From the NCBI GenBank assembly GCA_948678575.1, contig CAPPGO010000002.1, positions 209,239 to 273,238 on the forward strand: DNA of 64,000 nucleotides, read 5' to 3'. The notes under the pieces are model-generated. The model was given only the letters and a program-made list of their open reading frames with translations, was not told where the DNA came from and made no database searches. The DNA is from an uncultured Clostridia bacterium (lineage in GTDB: Bacteria > Bacillota > Clostridia > TANB77 > CAG-508). Within the stretch, counting starts at the first letter, position 1. Every line of letters starts with the position of its first letter. Made by a program: the position numbers and the translations under genes. Positions 54,179 through 64,000 of this stretch are shown one piece after another.

Positions 54179-54236
54179 TATAATATTTAAACTTTTATAA
54201 CATCATAATAATAAATATATAATTTTAAGAGGTGTT

Positions 54237-55638
54237 ATGAAAAGTATTTGGAATAATCAAGAAAAACTTAAATTTAGTGATTTAAGCGAGAATATTGAAA
54301 CTGATGTATGTATTATTGGTGGAGGAATTACTGGAATTTCTACGGCATATAATTTAATACAATCTAAAAAGAATGTGGTTGTTTTAGAAAAGAATTGTAT
54401 TAGTTCACATACAACTGGTGGAAGTACAGGAAAAATAACTAGTCAGCATGGATTAATATATAAATATTTATATGAAAGCAATGGTAAGGAATATGTACGA
54501 AAGTATTTTGAAGCAAATGAAGAAGCAATAAAGAACATTGAGGAAATAATACAAAAAGAAAATATTGAATGTGATTTTGAAAAAAGAGATTCCTATGTTT
54601 TTACTGAGCAAGGAATTAAAATGGATAATATAAAGCAAGAAGTTGAATATGCAAAGAAAATTGGTATAAATGCAAAGTTAATAACAGAGATTGATTTACC
54701 AATAAATATAGTTGGAGGCATAAAATTTGAAAATCAAGCACAATTTAATCCAGTGAAATATGTGCTTGGTTTAGTAAATAGTATAATTAGTAAAGGTGGA
54801 AAAATATTTGAAAATTCAAAGGTTATTGATATAGAAGAAAAAAATGATAGATATATTGTAAGTACAAATAAAGGTACTGTAAGTGCTAAATATGTAATAT
54901 TAGCTACAAGATATCCAATAATGAATTTTCCAGGTTATTATTTTTTGAAAATGTATCAATCTACATCTTATGCAATGGTATTTGATACAAATACTCAATT
55001 AGATACAACAGGATTTTATATTAATGCTGAACAACCAACAATATCATTAAGGACAATAAAATATAAGAATAAAAATATGTTATTAATTGTAGGATGTGAT
55101 TATAAAACAGGTTCTAAAATTGCTGGAAATCCATTTAAATATTTAGAGAATAAAGTAATGAGCATGTATCCAAATTCCAAAAAAATAATAGAATGGACTG
55201 CTGAGGATTGTATTAGTTTAGACAAAATTCCATATATAGGTAATTTTTCTAATGTTATGAAAAATATGTACGTGGCAACAGGATTTAACAAATGGGGAAT
55301 TACAACTTCTAATATATCTGCTGAGATTATTTCAGATCAAATTTTAGGAATAAAAAATAAATATGAAGATATTTTTAAAAGTTCAAGATTAAATCCAATA
55401 AAAAATAAGGAAGAAATGATGAATATGATAAAGGAATCTGGAAATGGAATTGTATTAAAAAAAATAAAAGATACTCCAAATCCAACATGTTCTCATTTAG
55501 GTTGTACATTGTCTTGGAATGCAATTGAAGAAACTTGGGATTGTCCATGTCATGGTTCACGATTTACGAAGGAACGGAAAAGCAATTGAAGGTCCAGCTA
55601 TAAAAGATATAGAAATGAAGCAAACTCATCATAATTGA
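54237..55638 (+). CDS. FAD oxidoreductase with Rieske domain, +1 frameshift at CGG
   Basis: 466 residues when joined. DAO-type FAD domain (IIGGGITGISTAYNLI near 25; STGKITSQHG), substrate and FAD regions to about 390, then a Rieske [2Fe-2S] domain with Cys418-x-His420 and Cys436-x2-His439, plus Cys423 and Cys438 for the disulfide. At codon 447, CGG (55575-55577), the zero frame gives R-K-S-N and TGA. Skipping C reads GGA AAA GCA ATT GAA and restores G-x4-G-P-A (GKAIEGPAIKD), the conserved end of the Rieske site, to a stop at 55636. The 20-residue tail makes the family-normal length. It is the fifth CGG shift. GAGGTG precedes the ATG. Confidence 0.85.
55575..55577 (+). other. CGG frameshift site 5 (Rieske FAD oxidoreductase)
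   Basis: GAA CGG A; the downstream frame resumes at GGA (55576). Same GAA CGG context as queH. Confidence 0.8.
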
Positions 55639-55645
55639 TGAGTTT
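55622..55645 (+). terminator. Hairpin over the end of the Rieske oxidoreductase gene
   Basis: Perfect 10-bp stem AAACTCATCA / TGATGAGTTT, loop TAAT; the frameshifted stop (55636-55638) lies in the right arm. The T tract is weak, so termination may be partial. Confidence 0.45.
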
Positions 55646-55727
55646 ATTAAATGTAACATGATTTTTATGGAAAAAATAGATTATATGTGATAAAATGTCC
55701 TAGTAAATAATTCTAAGGAGGAATATT

Positions 55728-58403
55728 TTGGATAAATTAGTAGTTATAGATGGAAATAGTATTTTAAACAGAGCATTTTATGGAATTATGGGAAGTAAAA
55801 TGTTGCAAACATCAGATGGAACATATACAAATGCAGTGTATGGCTTTTTGACAATTATGTTTAAATTAATTGAAGATTTAGAGCCTAAATATATGGTAGT
55901 AGCATTTGATTTAAAAGCACCAACCAAAAGACATGAATTATATAAAGAATATAAAGGTACAAGACATGGTATGCCAGATGAACTTGCGAGTCAAATGCCA
56001 ATAATAAAAGAGGTATTATCTGCTATGAATATAACTGTTATTACAAAAGAAGGTTATGAGGCTGATGATATTTTAGGTACACTTTCAAGATATGGAGAAG
56101 CTAATGGTTTAGAAGTAGTTTTACTTACAGGAGATAGAGATTCTTTCCAACTTGCTACTAATCAAACAATTATAAGAATTCCTAGAACAAAACAAGGAAA
56201 AACAGAAACTGAAAATTTTGATAGAGAAAAGATAATTGAAACTTATGGGGTTGAACCAATACAACTTATAGAAGTAAAAGGATTAATGGGAGATACATCA
56301 GACAATATTCCAGGAGTTCCTGGTGTTGGAGAAAAAACAGCTTTAAACTTAATAAAAGAATATGGTAATATAGATAATTTATATGAAAAAATAGAAAATG
56401 GAGAAGCTCAGTTAAAAGGAAAACTACTTGAAAACTTAGTTAACAATAAAGAACTTGCATATCTTTCAAGAGAGCTTGGCAGAATAGACATAGATAGTCC
56501 AATAGAAAAAGATTTAGATAAATTTAAAATTGTTGAGTGGGATAAGGAGAAAGTTTTAGAATTATTTAAAACTTTAAGATTTAACAAATTTATCGAAAGA
56601 TTTAATTTAGAAACAGATGGAGAAAAAGAAATTCAAGAATTGTTTGAGATTGTTGATATTACTGCTAAGGAAGCAAGAGATATTTTGGAAAATGATGAAA
56701 AAATTTATTATTATTTTGAAAAAATAGAAACTTCAAAGAAATTAATTATAAAAAAAGAAATAAAAAATCTTTATTTATCTAAGGAAAATAAAGTATATGT
56801 ATTAGATTTTGAATTGAATAAAGATTATATAAAAGAAATTTTCGAAGATAAAAACCTTTTAAAAGTAGGATATGAGCAGAAAGTTGATTACATTATTTTA
56901 AAGGAAAATGGCATAAATCCGGAAAATCTTATGTATGATATTCGTATTGCTGGATATTTACTAAATTCAGTTTCTAATGCATATAGTATAGAAGAATTAG
57001 CTAGATTATATTTGAATATAGATTTTTCTAGTTATTCTTCAAAAGAAAGTGTTGGAGAGCAAACTAGTTTGTTTGATGAACCAACAGAAGATAAGAAAAA
57101 TGACTTTAATTCTGCTATGTATGCAAATGTAATTTTTAGATTAGAAAAAGTGCTTACAGATGAATTAGAAAAAATTGATAGTTTAGAATTGTTTAAAAAT
57201 ATAGAAATGCCGGCAGCAGAAGTTTTAGCAGATATGCAATATCAAGGTGTATATGTTGATCAAAGAGAAATTGTTAAATTTGGCGAGAAATTAAAAAAAA
57301 GTTTAGAAGAATTAAAAATAGACATTTGTAAAATGGCTGGCGAAGAATTTAACATTAATTCTACTAAACAACTTGGTGAAATATTATTTGAAAAATTAGG
57401 ACTAACAATAGCTAAGAAAACTAAAAGTGGATATAGTACAGATGTAGAAACTTTGGAAAAAATAAAGGATGAACATCCTATTATAGAAAAAATATTAGAA
57501 TATAGAAAACTTATGAAACTAAATTCTACTTATGTAGAAGGGATGATTCCGTTTATAAATGAAAAAACAGGCAGGGTTCATACATATTTTCATCAAACAG
57601 TTACAGCAACAGGCAGAATTAGTAGTACAGAACCAAATTTGCAAAATATTCCAACAAGAACAGAATTAGGTAAAAAAATAAGAAAATTTTTTAAAGTTGA
57701 TAGTAAAGATAAAATATTTGTTGATGCTGATTATTCACAAATCGAACTTAGAGTTTTAGCACATATGTCAAAAGATGAAATCATGGTAGATGCATTTAAT
57801 CAAGATGCTGATATTCATGCAATTTGCGCATCACAAGTTTTTGATGTGCCACTTGAAAAAGTTTCAAAACAATTAAGAAGTAGAGCAAAAGCTGTTAATT
57901 TTGGTATTGTATATGGAATTAGCGAATTTGGTTTAGCAGAACAGATTGATATAAAAAGAAATGAAGCTAAAAAATATATAGATCAATATTTAACTAAATA
58001 TTCAGGCATAAAACAATTTATGGATGATATAGTAGAAGAAGCAAAAGAAAAAGGATATGTAGAGACTATATATCATAGAAGAAGATATATTCCAGAATTA
58101 AAATCTAATAATTATATGGTTAGAAAATTTGGAGATAGGGCTGCCATGAATACTCCTATTCAAGGTACTGCTGCGGATATAATGAAAATTGCTATGATTA
58201 AAGTATATAATGAATTGAAAACAAGACATTTAAAATCTAAAATTGTTTTACAAATACATGATGAACTTTTAATTGAAACTTATTTAGATGAAAAAGATGA
58301 AGTAAAAGAAGTACTAAAAAATTCTATGGAAAGTGCAGCAAAACTTTTAGTACCATTAGTTGTTGATGTAGAAGAAGGTATAAGCTGGTATCAAACAAAA
58401 TAA
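55728..58403 (+). CDS. polA: DNA polymerase I
   Basis: Gap-filling and Okazaki-fragment processing. 891 residues: 5'-nuclease domain (about 1-290, VIDGNSILNRAFYG, GYEADDILGT, GLMGDTSDNIPGVPGVGEKTA), a central 3'-5' exonuclease-like domain that seems to lack its acidic metal ligands, and the polymerase domain with DADYSQIELRVLAH (motif A), RSRAKAVNFGIVYGIS (O helix) and QIHDELLIE (motif C). The start is TTG 55728 after AAGGAGG. Confidence 0.96.
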   Translation: MDKLVVIDGNSILNRAFYGIMGSKMLQTSDGTYTNAVYGFLTIMFKLIEDLEPKYMVVAFDLKAPTKRHELYKEYKGTRHGMPDELASQMPIIKEVLSAMNITVITKEGYEADDILGTLSRYGEANGLEVVLLTGDRDSFQLATNQTIIRIPRTKQGKTETENFDREKIIETYGVEPIQLIEVKGLMGDTSDNIPGVPGVGEKTALNLIKEYGNIDNLYEKIENGEAQLKGKLLENLVNNKELAYLSRELGRIDIDSPIEKDLDKFKIVEWDKEKVLELFKTLRFNKFIERFNLETDGEKEIQELFEIVDITAKEARDILENDEKIYYYFEKIETSKKLIIKKEIKNLYLSKENKVYVLDFELNKDYIKEIFEDKNLLKVGYEQKVDYIILKENGINPENLMYDIRIAGYLLNSVSNAYSIEELARLYLNIDFSSYSSKESVGEQTSLFDEPTEDKKNDFNSAMYANVIFRLEKVLTDELEKIDSLELFKNIEMPAAEVLADMQYQGVYVDQREIVKFGEKLKKSLEELKIDICKMAGEEFNINSTKQLGEILFEKLGLTIAKKTKSGYSTDVETLEKIKDEHPIIEKILEYRKLMKLNSTYVEGMIPFINEKTGRVHTYFHQTVTATGRISSTEPNLQNIPTRTELGKKIRKFFKVDSKDKIFVDADYSQIELRVLAHMSKDEIMVDAFNQDADIHAICASQVFDVPLEKVSKQLRSRAKAVNFGIVYGISEFGLAEQIDIKRNEAKKYIDQYLTKYSGIKQFMDDIVEEAKEKGYVETIYHRRRYIPELKSNNYMVRKFGDRAAMNTPIQGTAADIMKIAMIKVYNELKTRHLKSKIVLQIHDELLIETYLDEKDEVKEVLKNSMESAAKLLVPLVVDVEEGISWYQTK

Positions 58404-58425
58404 TATACAAAGGAGAAATTTTAAT

Positions 58426-58971
58426 TTGAAATATATAAAAAAAGTAGTTTTAATTTTTATTATTACAATAATATTGTTATTTATATTTTTAAATTTTAAA
58501 AAAGTTATTTTAAAACAGTTGTATCCAAAGATTTATAGTGAATATGTTGAGGAATATGCAAGAGAGTACAATTTAGATGTTAATATAGTATTTGCTATTA
58601 TTAAAAATGAAAGCAATTTTGATAAGGATGTAAGCTCTAATAAAGGTGCTATTGGACTTATGCAAATAATGCAAGAGACAGGAAACGAAGTTGCAAATAA
58701 ATTAAATATTTCAAATGCAAACTTATCAGATGCCAAAACTAATATACAAATAGGAACTAAGTATTTTTCTGAATTATATAAAAAGTATAATAATACAGAA
58801 CTAGCTTTGGCAGCGTATAATGCTGGCACAGGAAATGTAGATAAATGGGTAGAAAAAGGAATCATAAATAGTTCTGGTGATAATGTTGAAAATATACCAT
58901 TTAAAGAGACTAATATGTATGTTAGAAGAGTTATTCAATCTGAAAAGATTTATGAATCTTTATATGAATAA
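58426..58971 (+). CDS. Lytic transglycosylase (Slt domain), membrane anchored
   Basis: Cleaves peptidoglycan glycan strands. 181 residues: N-terminal helix (about 6-25), then a Slt-type domain with catalytic Glu62 in IIKNESNFD, SNKGAIGLMQIM and LALAAYNAGTGNVDKW. The start is TTG after AAAGGAG; it is 22 bases after polA and shares its operon. Confidence 0.92.
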   Translation: MKYIKKVVLIFIITIILLFIFLNFKKVILKQLYPKIYSEYVEEYAREYNLDVNIVFAIIKNESNFDKDVSSNKGAIGLMQIMQETGNEVANKLNISNANLSDAKTNIQIGTKYFSELYKKYNNTELALAAYNAGTGNVDKWVEKGIINSSGDNVENIPFKETNMYVRRVIQSEKIYESLYE

Positions 58972-59051
58972 TACGCTTGAAAAAAAATATTATTTGATAT
59001 ATAATAAAAATCTATGTTGATTTTAAAAATATATATCTAAAAGGTGGTATT

Positions 59052-60029
59052 ATGGTAGTTAGTATAATATTAATAATTGTAGGTTTTATACTACTTATAA
59101 AAGGTGCAGATTTTTTAGTAGATGGAGCAAGTAATATAGCTCAAAAATTTCATATTCCAGAAATTATAATTGGTCTTACTATTGTTTCAATAGGAACATC
59201 AATGCCAGAATTAGTAGTTAGTGTTAATTCTGCGTTACATGGTCATTCAGATATTGCAATTGGCAATGTTGTAGGAAGTAATTTAGCTAATGTAATGTTA
59301 ATTTTAGGTTTGTGTGCAGCTATAAAACCATTATTGATGAAAAAACAAAGTAGAATTTTTGAAAGTCCTATGGCTTTATTTGCAACCGTTATGTTTTTTA
59401 TAATGTGTAATACAGGTAAAGAAAATATTGAAACAGTTTCAAGAGCAGAAGGATTTATTTTACTTATTTGTTGTGTTTTATTTATTGTATATAATATAAT
59501 AATGGCTAAAAGAGGAGAGGCTTTTGATAAAGAAGAAGGTGCAGAAGAACAAGTAAGTCATGAGATAATGCCAACATGGAAGTCATTATTGTTTGTTGTA
59601 ATAGGAATTGTTGCTTTAAAGTTTGGTGGTGATTTAGTTGTTGATAACTCTGTTAATATTGCTACATTATTAAATATAAGCGAAACTTTAATTAGTTTAA
59701 CTATTGTTGCAATAAGCACAAGTTTACCAGAACTCATAACTTCTGTTACTGCAACAATAAAAGGCGAAACTGATATGGCAATAGGAAATATCCTAGGCTC
59801 ACAATTATTTAATATACTTTTAATAATAGGAACTTCTGCTGTTCTTTCACCTATAACTTATAAAACTTCATATAATACAGAAATGATGTTATTAGTTATT
59901 GCATCATTATTCCTTGTAATATGTCCATATATAGGACATAAAAATCATTTAGGTAGATGGCAAGGTGTAATATATGTACTTTCATATTTTGCTTATATGG
60001 TAAGATTAGTTTATATGAATATAGCTTAA
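59052..60029 (+). CDS. Calcium/sodium antiporter, CaCA family
   Basis: 325 residues, about ten transmembrane helices in two inverted repeats. The two alpha-repeat motifs are visible: GTSMPELVVSVNSALHGHSDIAIGNVVGSN and STSLPELITSVTATIKGETDMAIGNILGSQ. Members exchange Ca2+ (or other cations) for Na+ or K+. AAAAGGTGG precedes the ATG. Confidence 0.92.
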   Translation: MVVSIILIIVGFILLIKGADFLVDGASNIAQKFHIPEIIIGLTIVSIGTSMPELVVSVNSALHGHSDIAIGNVVGSNLANVMLILGLCAAIKPLLMKKQSRIFESPMALFATVMFFIMCNTGKENIETVSRAEGFILLICCVLFIVYNIIMAKRGEAFDKEEGAEEQVSHEIMPTWKSLLFVVIGIVALKFGGDLVVDNSVNIATLLNISETLISLTIVAISTSLPELITSVTATIKGETDMAIGNILGSQLFNILLIIGTSAVLSPITYKTSYNTEMMLLVIASLFLVICPYIGHKNHLGRWQGVIYVLSYFAYMVRLVYMNIA

Positions 60030-60059
60030 AAAATGATAGATTTATTTCTATCATTTTTT
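60030..60059 (+). terminator. Terminator after the antiporter gene
   Basis: AAAATGATAGA / TCTATCATTTT (60030-60040, 60047-60057), then T. Confidence 0.85.
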
Positions 60060-60107
60060 ATAGAATATTTTTTTATGAAAGCTTTAATTTAACTTTGAAA
60101 TAAAGTA

Positions 60108-60136
60108 TTGAAAAATGAAATAACTTGTGATAGAAT
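60108..60136 (+). promoter_or_regulatory. Promoter of eno
   Basis: TTGAAA (60108-60113), 17 bases, TAGAAT (60131-60136). A leader of about 60 bases follows; a CGG there (60146) is non-coding. Confidence 0.6.
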
Positions 60137-60200
60137 GAATTCGTTCGGGGAAAAATTCCTAATGGACAAGTATATGAAACATATCATGGGAGGTTTTAAC

Positions 60201-61508
60201 ATGAAAGATTATTTAGCAATCGAAAGCGTTAGCGCTTTGGAAATTTTGGATTCAAGAGGAAATCCAACAGTACAAGTTGAAGTAACAACAGTTGGAGGAT
60301 TTAGTGCAATAGCTATGGTTCCATCTGGTGCATCAACAGGAAGCTTTGAAGCTGTTGAACTAAGAGATGGGGACAAATCAAGATATATGGGTAAAGGTGT
60401 TTTAAAAGCAGTTGAAAATGTAAACAAAATAGTTGCACCTGCTATCGAAGGCATGAATGTATATGATCAAGTTGCAATAGATAAAGCTCTTATCGAATTA
60501 GACGGAACAGAAAACAAAGGAAAATTAGGAGCAAATGCTACTTTGGGTGTATCTTTGGCAGTAGCAAAAGCAGCAGCTGCTTCATTAGGAATGGAATTAT
60601 ATAACTACATTGGTGGAGTAAACGCAAAAGAATTACCAGTACCAATGATGAACATTATGAATGGTGGTAAACACGCTGACAGTACATTAAGTGTACAAGA
60701 ATTTATGATTATGCCAGTTGGAGCAAAAACTTTCTCAGAATGTTTAAGAATGTGTGCTGAAATTTATCATAACTTAAAGAAAGTTTTAAATGCAAAAGGA
60801 TTAGCTACTGGTGTTGGAGACGAAGGTGGATTTGCACCAAATGTTAAAGACGAAGATGAAGCTTTATCTTTAATTATGGAAGCTATCGAAAAAGCTGGAT
60901 ATAAAGCAGGTGAAGAAGTTTGCTTAGCATTAGACGTAGCAGCTACTGAAATGTATGATGAAGCTAAAAAAATAGGTAAAGATGGAATGTATCATTTCTG
61001 GAAAATCGGTGTTACAAAAACAACAGAAGAAATGATTGCTTTCTATGAAGATTTAGTAAATAGATATCCAATTATTTCAATCGAAGATGGTTTAGCAGAA
61101 GAAGATTGGGATGGATGGAAAGTATTAACAGAAAGATTAGGAAACAAAATCCAATTAGTTGGAGACGATTTATTTGTTACAAATATTAAAAGATTACAAA
61201 AAGGTATCGATTTAGGAGTATCTAATAGTATTTTAATTAAATTAAATCAAATTGGTACTTTAACAGAAACTTTAGATGCAATCGAACTTGCTCATAAAAA
61301 TGGTATGACAGCTGTTGTTTCTCACAGAAGTGGTGAAACAGAAGATACAACATTAGCTGATGTTGCTGTTGCTACAAATGCAGGACAAATTAAAACAGGT
61401 GCACCATGTAGAACAGATAGAGTTGCTAAATATAATAGATTATTAAATATCGAAAATCAATTAGGAGATGTAGCTACATATTCAGGTCGTAAAGCATTAA
61501 AAAGATAA
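60201..61508 (+). CDS. eno: Enolase
   Basis: Converts 2-phosphoglycerate to phosphoenolpyruvate. 435 residues starting at AIESVSALEILDSRG, with GASTGSFEAVELRDGD, GDEGGFAP, SIEDGLAEEDWDGW, GDDLFVTN (metal ligands) and SHRSGETEDTTLAD (catalytic Lys/His region). The longer frame from 60108 is rejected because GGGAGG (60189-60194) directly precedes ATG 60201. It completes the pathway coded at 13.5-18.2 kb. Confidence 0.97.
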   Translation: MKDYLAIESVSALEILDSRGNPTVQVEVTTVGGFSAIAMVPSGASTGSFEAVELRDGDKSRYMGKGVLKAVENVNKIVAPAIEGMNVYDQVAIDKALIELDGTENKGKLGANATLGVSLAVAKAAAASLGMELYNYIGGVNAKELPVPMMNIMNGGKHADSTLSVQEFMIMPVGAKTFSECLRMCAEIYHNLKKVLNAKGLATGVGDEGGFAPNVKDEDEALSLIMEAIEKAGYKAGEEVCLALDVAATEMYDEAKKIGKDGMYHFWKIGVTKTTEEMIAFYEDLVNRYPIISIEDGLAEEDWDGWKVLTERLGNKIQLVGDDLFVTNIKRLQKGIDLGVSNSILIKLNQIGTLTETLDAIELAHKNGMTAVVSHRSGETEDTTLADVAVATNAGQIKTGAPCRTDRVAKYNRLLNIENQLGDVATYSGRKALKR

Positions 61509-61524
61509 TTGATGTATATTGTAT

Positions 61525-61559
61525 AAAAAAGAAAGCTTATTAATAAGCTTTCTTTTTTA
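61525..61559 (+). terminator. Terminator of eno
   Basis: 16-bp stem AAAAAAGAAAGCTTAT / ATAAGCTTTCTTTTTT closing on TA. Confidence 0.92.
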
Positions 61560-61640
61560 GCTATTTATATAATAAATAATATATATTTTAAGTAATATAA
61601 TATAAATGTAAAAAAATTGTTAAAAATGTTAAAAAAGTTA

Positions 61641-61669
61641 TTGACTTTTTTGAATCAAAGTGATAGACT
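61641..61669 (+). promoter_or_regulatory. rRNA operon promoter P1
   Basis: TTGACT (61641-61646), 17 bases, TAGACT (61664-61669). Upstream of a second promoter, as usual for rRNA operons. The rest of the 458-base gap after eno is the leader. Confidence 0.6.
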
Positions 61670-61745
61670 ATAAAAAGTCGCTGAGAGGTGGCAAATTTAT
61701 ATGAAGTTGATACAAAAAAATATTTTAAAAAGTTTTAAAAATGTG

Positions 61746-61775
61746 TTGACAACATATAACAAAATATGTTAAAAT
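61746..61775 (+). promoter_or_regulatory. rRNA operon promoter P2
   Basis: TTGACA (61746-61751), 18 bases, TAAAAT (61770-61775). A short hairpin (61779-61795, TCTCGT/ACGAGA) lies at the expected start site. Confidence 0.7.
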
Positions 61776-61819
61776 AAATCTCGTTGACGACGAGAAATCG
61801 ATTGTCAAAAAGAAGAAAA

Positions 61820-61843
61820 GTACATTGAAAAATAAACAATAAA
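61820..61843 (+). repeat. Pre-16S processing stem, left strand
   Basis: 24 bases that pair with 63515-63538 (one G-U only), enclosing the whole 16S gene; expected RNase III cleavage stem. A similar ACATTGAAA sequence recurs at 63545 and 63695. Confidence 0.85.
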
Positions 61844-61967
61844 ATATCCTTTAAGAGAAACCAAGCGGTAGGAAGTAGAAATACTTAAACTACCACAAAA
61901 TTTAAAAAAAATGAGCTTATGCTCAAACTTAATTTAGATATATATTAAAGAACATATATATACCATA

Positions 61968-63494
<1,527 letters not shown>

Positions 63495-63514
63495 AGACTT
63501 TAAAGAAGGATAAG

Positions 63515-63538
63515 TTTATTGTTTATTTTTCAGTGTAC
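63515..63538 (+). repeat. Pre-16S processing stem, right strand
   Basis: Pairs with 61820-61843 over all 24 bases. Confidence 0.85.
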
Positions 63539-63568
63539 TAACTGTACATTGAAAGCTTGTAAAAATTT

Positions 63569-63646
63569 GGGGGTATAGCTCAGTTTGGCTAGAGCGCCTG
63601 CCTTGCAAGCAGGAGGTCAGGAGTTCGACTCTCCTTACCTCCACCA
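63569..63646 (+). tRNA. tRNA-Ala (anticodon TGC)
   Basis: Full cloverleaf: acceptor GGGGGTA / TACCTCC, anticodon stem CCTGC/GCAGG with loop CTTGCAA (anticodon TGC at 63604-63606), T arm with GTTCGACTC, and an encoded CCA. It lies in the 16S-23S spacer without a tRNA-Ile. Confidence 0.97.
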
Positions 63647-63839
63647 GAGTTGTTTAAAAGAAGAATAATCAAAGTAATCTATTAAACAACAAAAAGCACA
63701 TTGAAAAATATATAGATAAATGCGAAAAAAATTGATAGGTAAAACTAGCATACTTTAAAATAAGTATGTAAAACAATTAAACCGAATGCATTATGAAAAT
63801 GAAAATTTTTGTAAACATTAGAAATAATTAACCAAATTA

Positions 63840-64000
63840 GGTTAAGCTACTAAGAGCATAGGGTGAATGCCTAGGCACCAAGAGCCGAAGAAGGACGTGA
63901 TAAGCTGCGAAAAGCTATGGTAAGGAGCAAATATCCATCGACCCATAGATATCCGAATGAGGGAACTCAGCTAGTGAAAATAGACTAGTTACTCATACAT
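63840..64000 (+). rRNA. 23S ribosomal RNA, 5' part
   Basis: Starts at GGTTAAGCTACTAAGAGC, followed by GGTGAATGCCTAGGCAC and GCCGAAGAAGGACGTG, the conserved 23S 5' end; it continues past the window. The spacer before it (63647-63839) contains an ACATTGAAAAATATATAGATAAATGC stretch likely to be the left strand of the pre-23S stem. Confidence 0.96.

Noticed and set aside
20576..55638. The five breaks as sequencing or assembly errors
   Set aside because: Errors in AT-rich DNA would fall in A/T runs. Here all five are a C that makes an in-frame CGG, none is in a homopolymer, and CGG in other phases shows no break. Not excluded without reads, so kept as the main alternative.
20576..55638. CGG reassigned to Trp or Gln, as in some other bacteria
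   Set aside because: Reading CGG as any single amino acid leaves the zero frame, which stops shortly after in rsmE, queH and the Rieske gene, and loses conserved sequence.
61643..61679. 8-bp palindrome across rRNA promoter P1
   Set aside because: GACTTTTT / AAAAAGTC is short and AT-rich; it can arise by chance and overlaps promoter elements.

Overview
The window is AT-rich, Gram-positive-type chromosomal DNA. The 16S rRNA, the RemA, YicC, Asp23/AmaP and SipW-type genes, formate-tetrahydrofolate ligase and the strong AGGAGG ribosome binding sites point to the Clostridia, most likely an uncultured gut lineage (inference; no database was searched). Nearly all genes lie on the + strand and are housekeeping.

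Layout. 1-1.1 kb: 3' part of a foreign-looking gene. 1.2-8.1 kb: CNNM/CorC membrane protein, a TasA-like protein with its SipW-type signal peptidase behind a possibly invertible promoter, a P-loop protein, cmk, plsC and typA. 8.2-8.6 kb: a decayed foreign gene on the - strand. 8.7-13.4 kb: methyltransferase, glmU, small membrane proteins and a family 2 glycosyltransferase. 13.5-18.9 kb: glycolysis operon gap-pgk-tpiA-gpmI plus a YezG-like gene. 19-34.2 kb: lemA/DUF3137, rsmE, then a long run yicC-remA-rpoZ-gmk-priA-def-fmt, the Asp23/AmaP/DUF2273 envelope trio, nusB-xseA-xseB, fhs and an HD hydrolase. 34.3-44.4 kb: recG, ftsY, UPF0182, pgsA, a gene-free structured-RNA-like island, ligA and ruvB. 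44.4-49.9 kb: two multi-pass GT-C-like glycosyltransferases around a UDP-galactopyranose-mutase-like flavoenzyme, then queH. 49.9-61.5 kb: DUF262/DUF1524 nuclease-like gene, flavodiiron protein, DAHP synthase behind a Phe/Tyr leader-peptide attenuator, Rieske FAD oxidoreductase, polA, lytic transglycosylase, Ca/Na exchanger and eno. 61.6-64 kb: an rRNA operon (tandem promoters, 16S, tRNA-Ala, start of 23S).

Main observation. Five otherwise ordinary genes (rsmE, two membrane glycosyltransferases, queH, Rieske FAD oxidoreductase) are each interrupted by one apparent +1 frameshift. In all five the shift falls on an in-frame CGG codon: skipping its C gives GGA or GGT (Gly) and restores the expected full-length protein. 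By eye I find no in-frame CGG in any other native-looking gene here, although CGG occurs often in the other two phases. The only other in-frame CGGs are in the two foreign-looking genes at 1-1071 and 8246-8578. This suggests a lineage in which CGG is not read as Arg but acts as a +1 frameshift (or four-base) signal. The tRNA set, raw reads and proteins would have to be checked.
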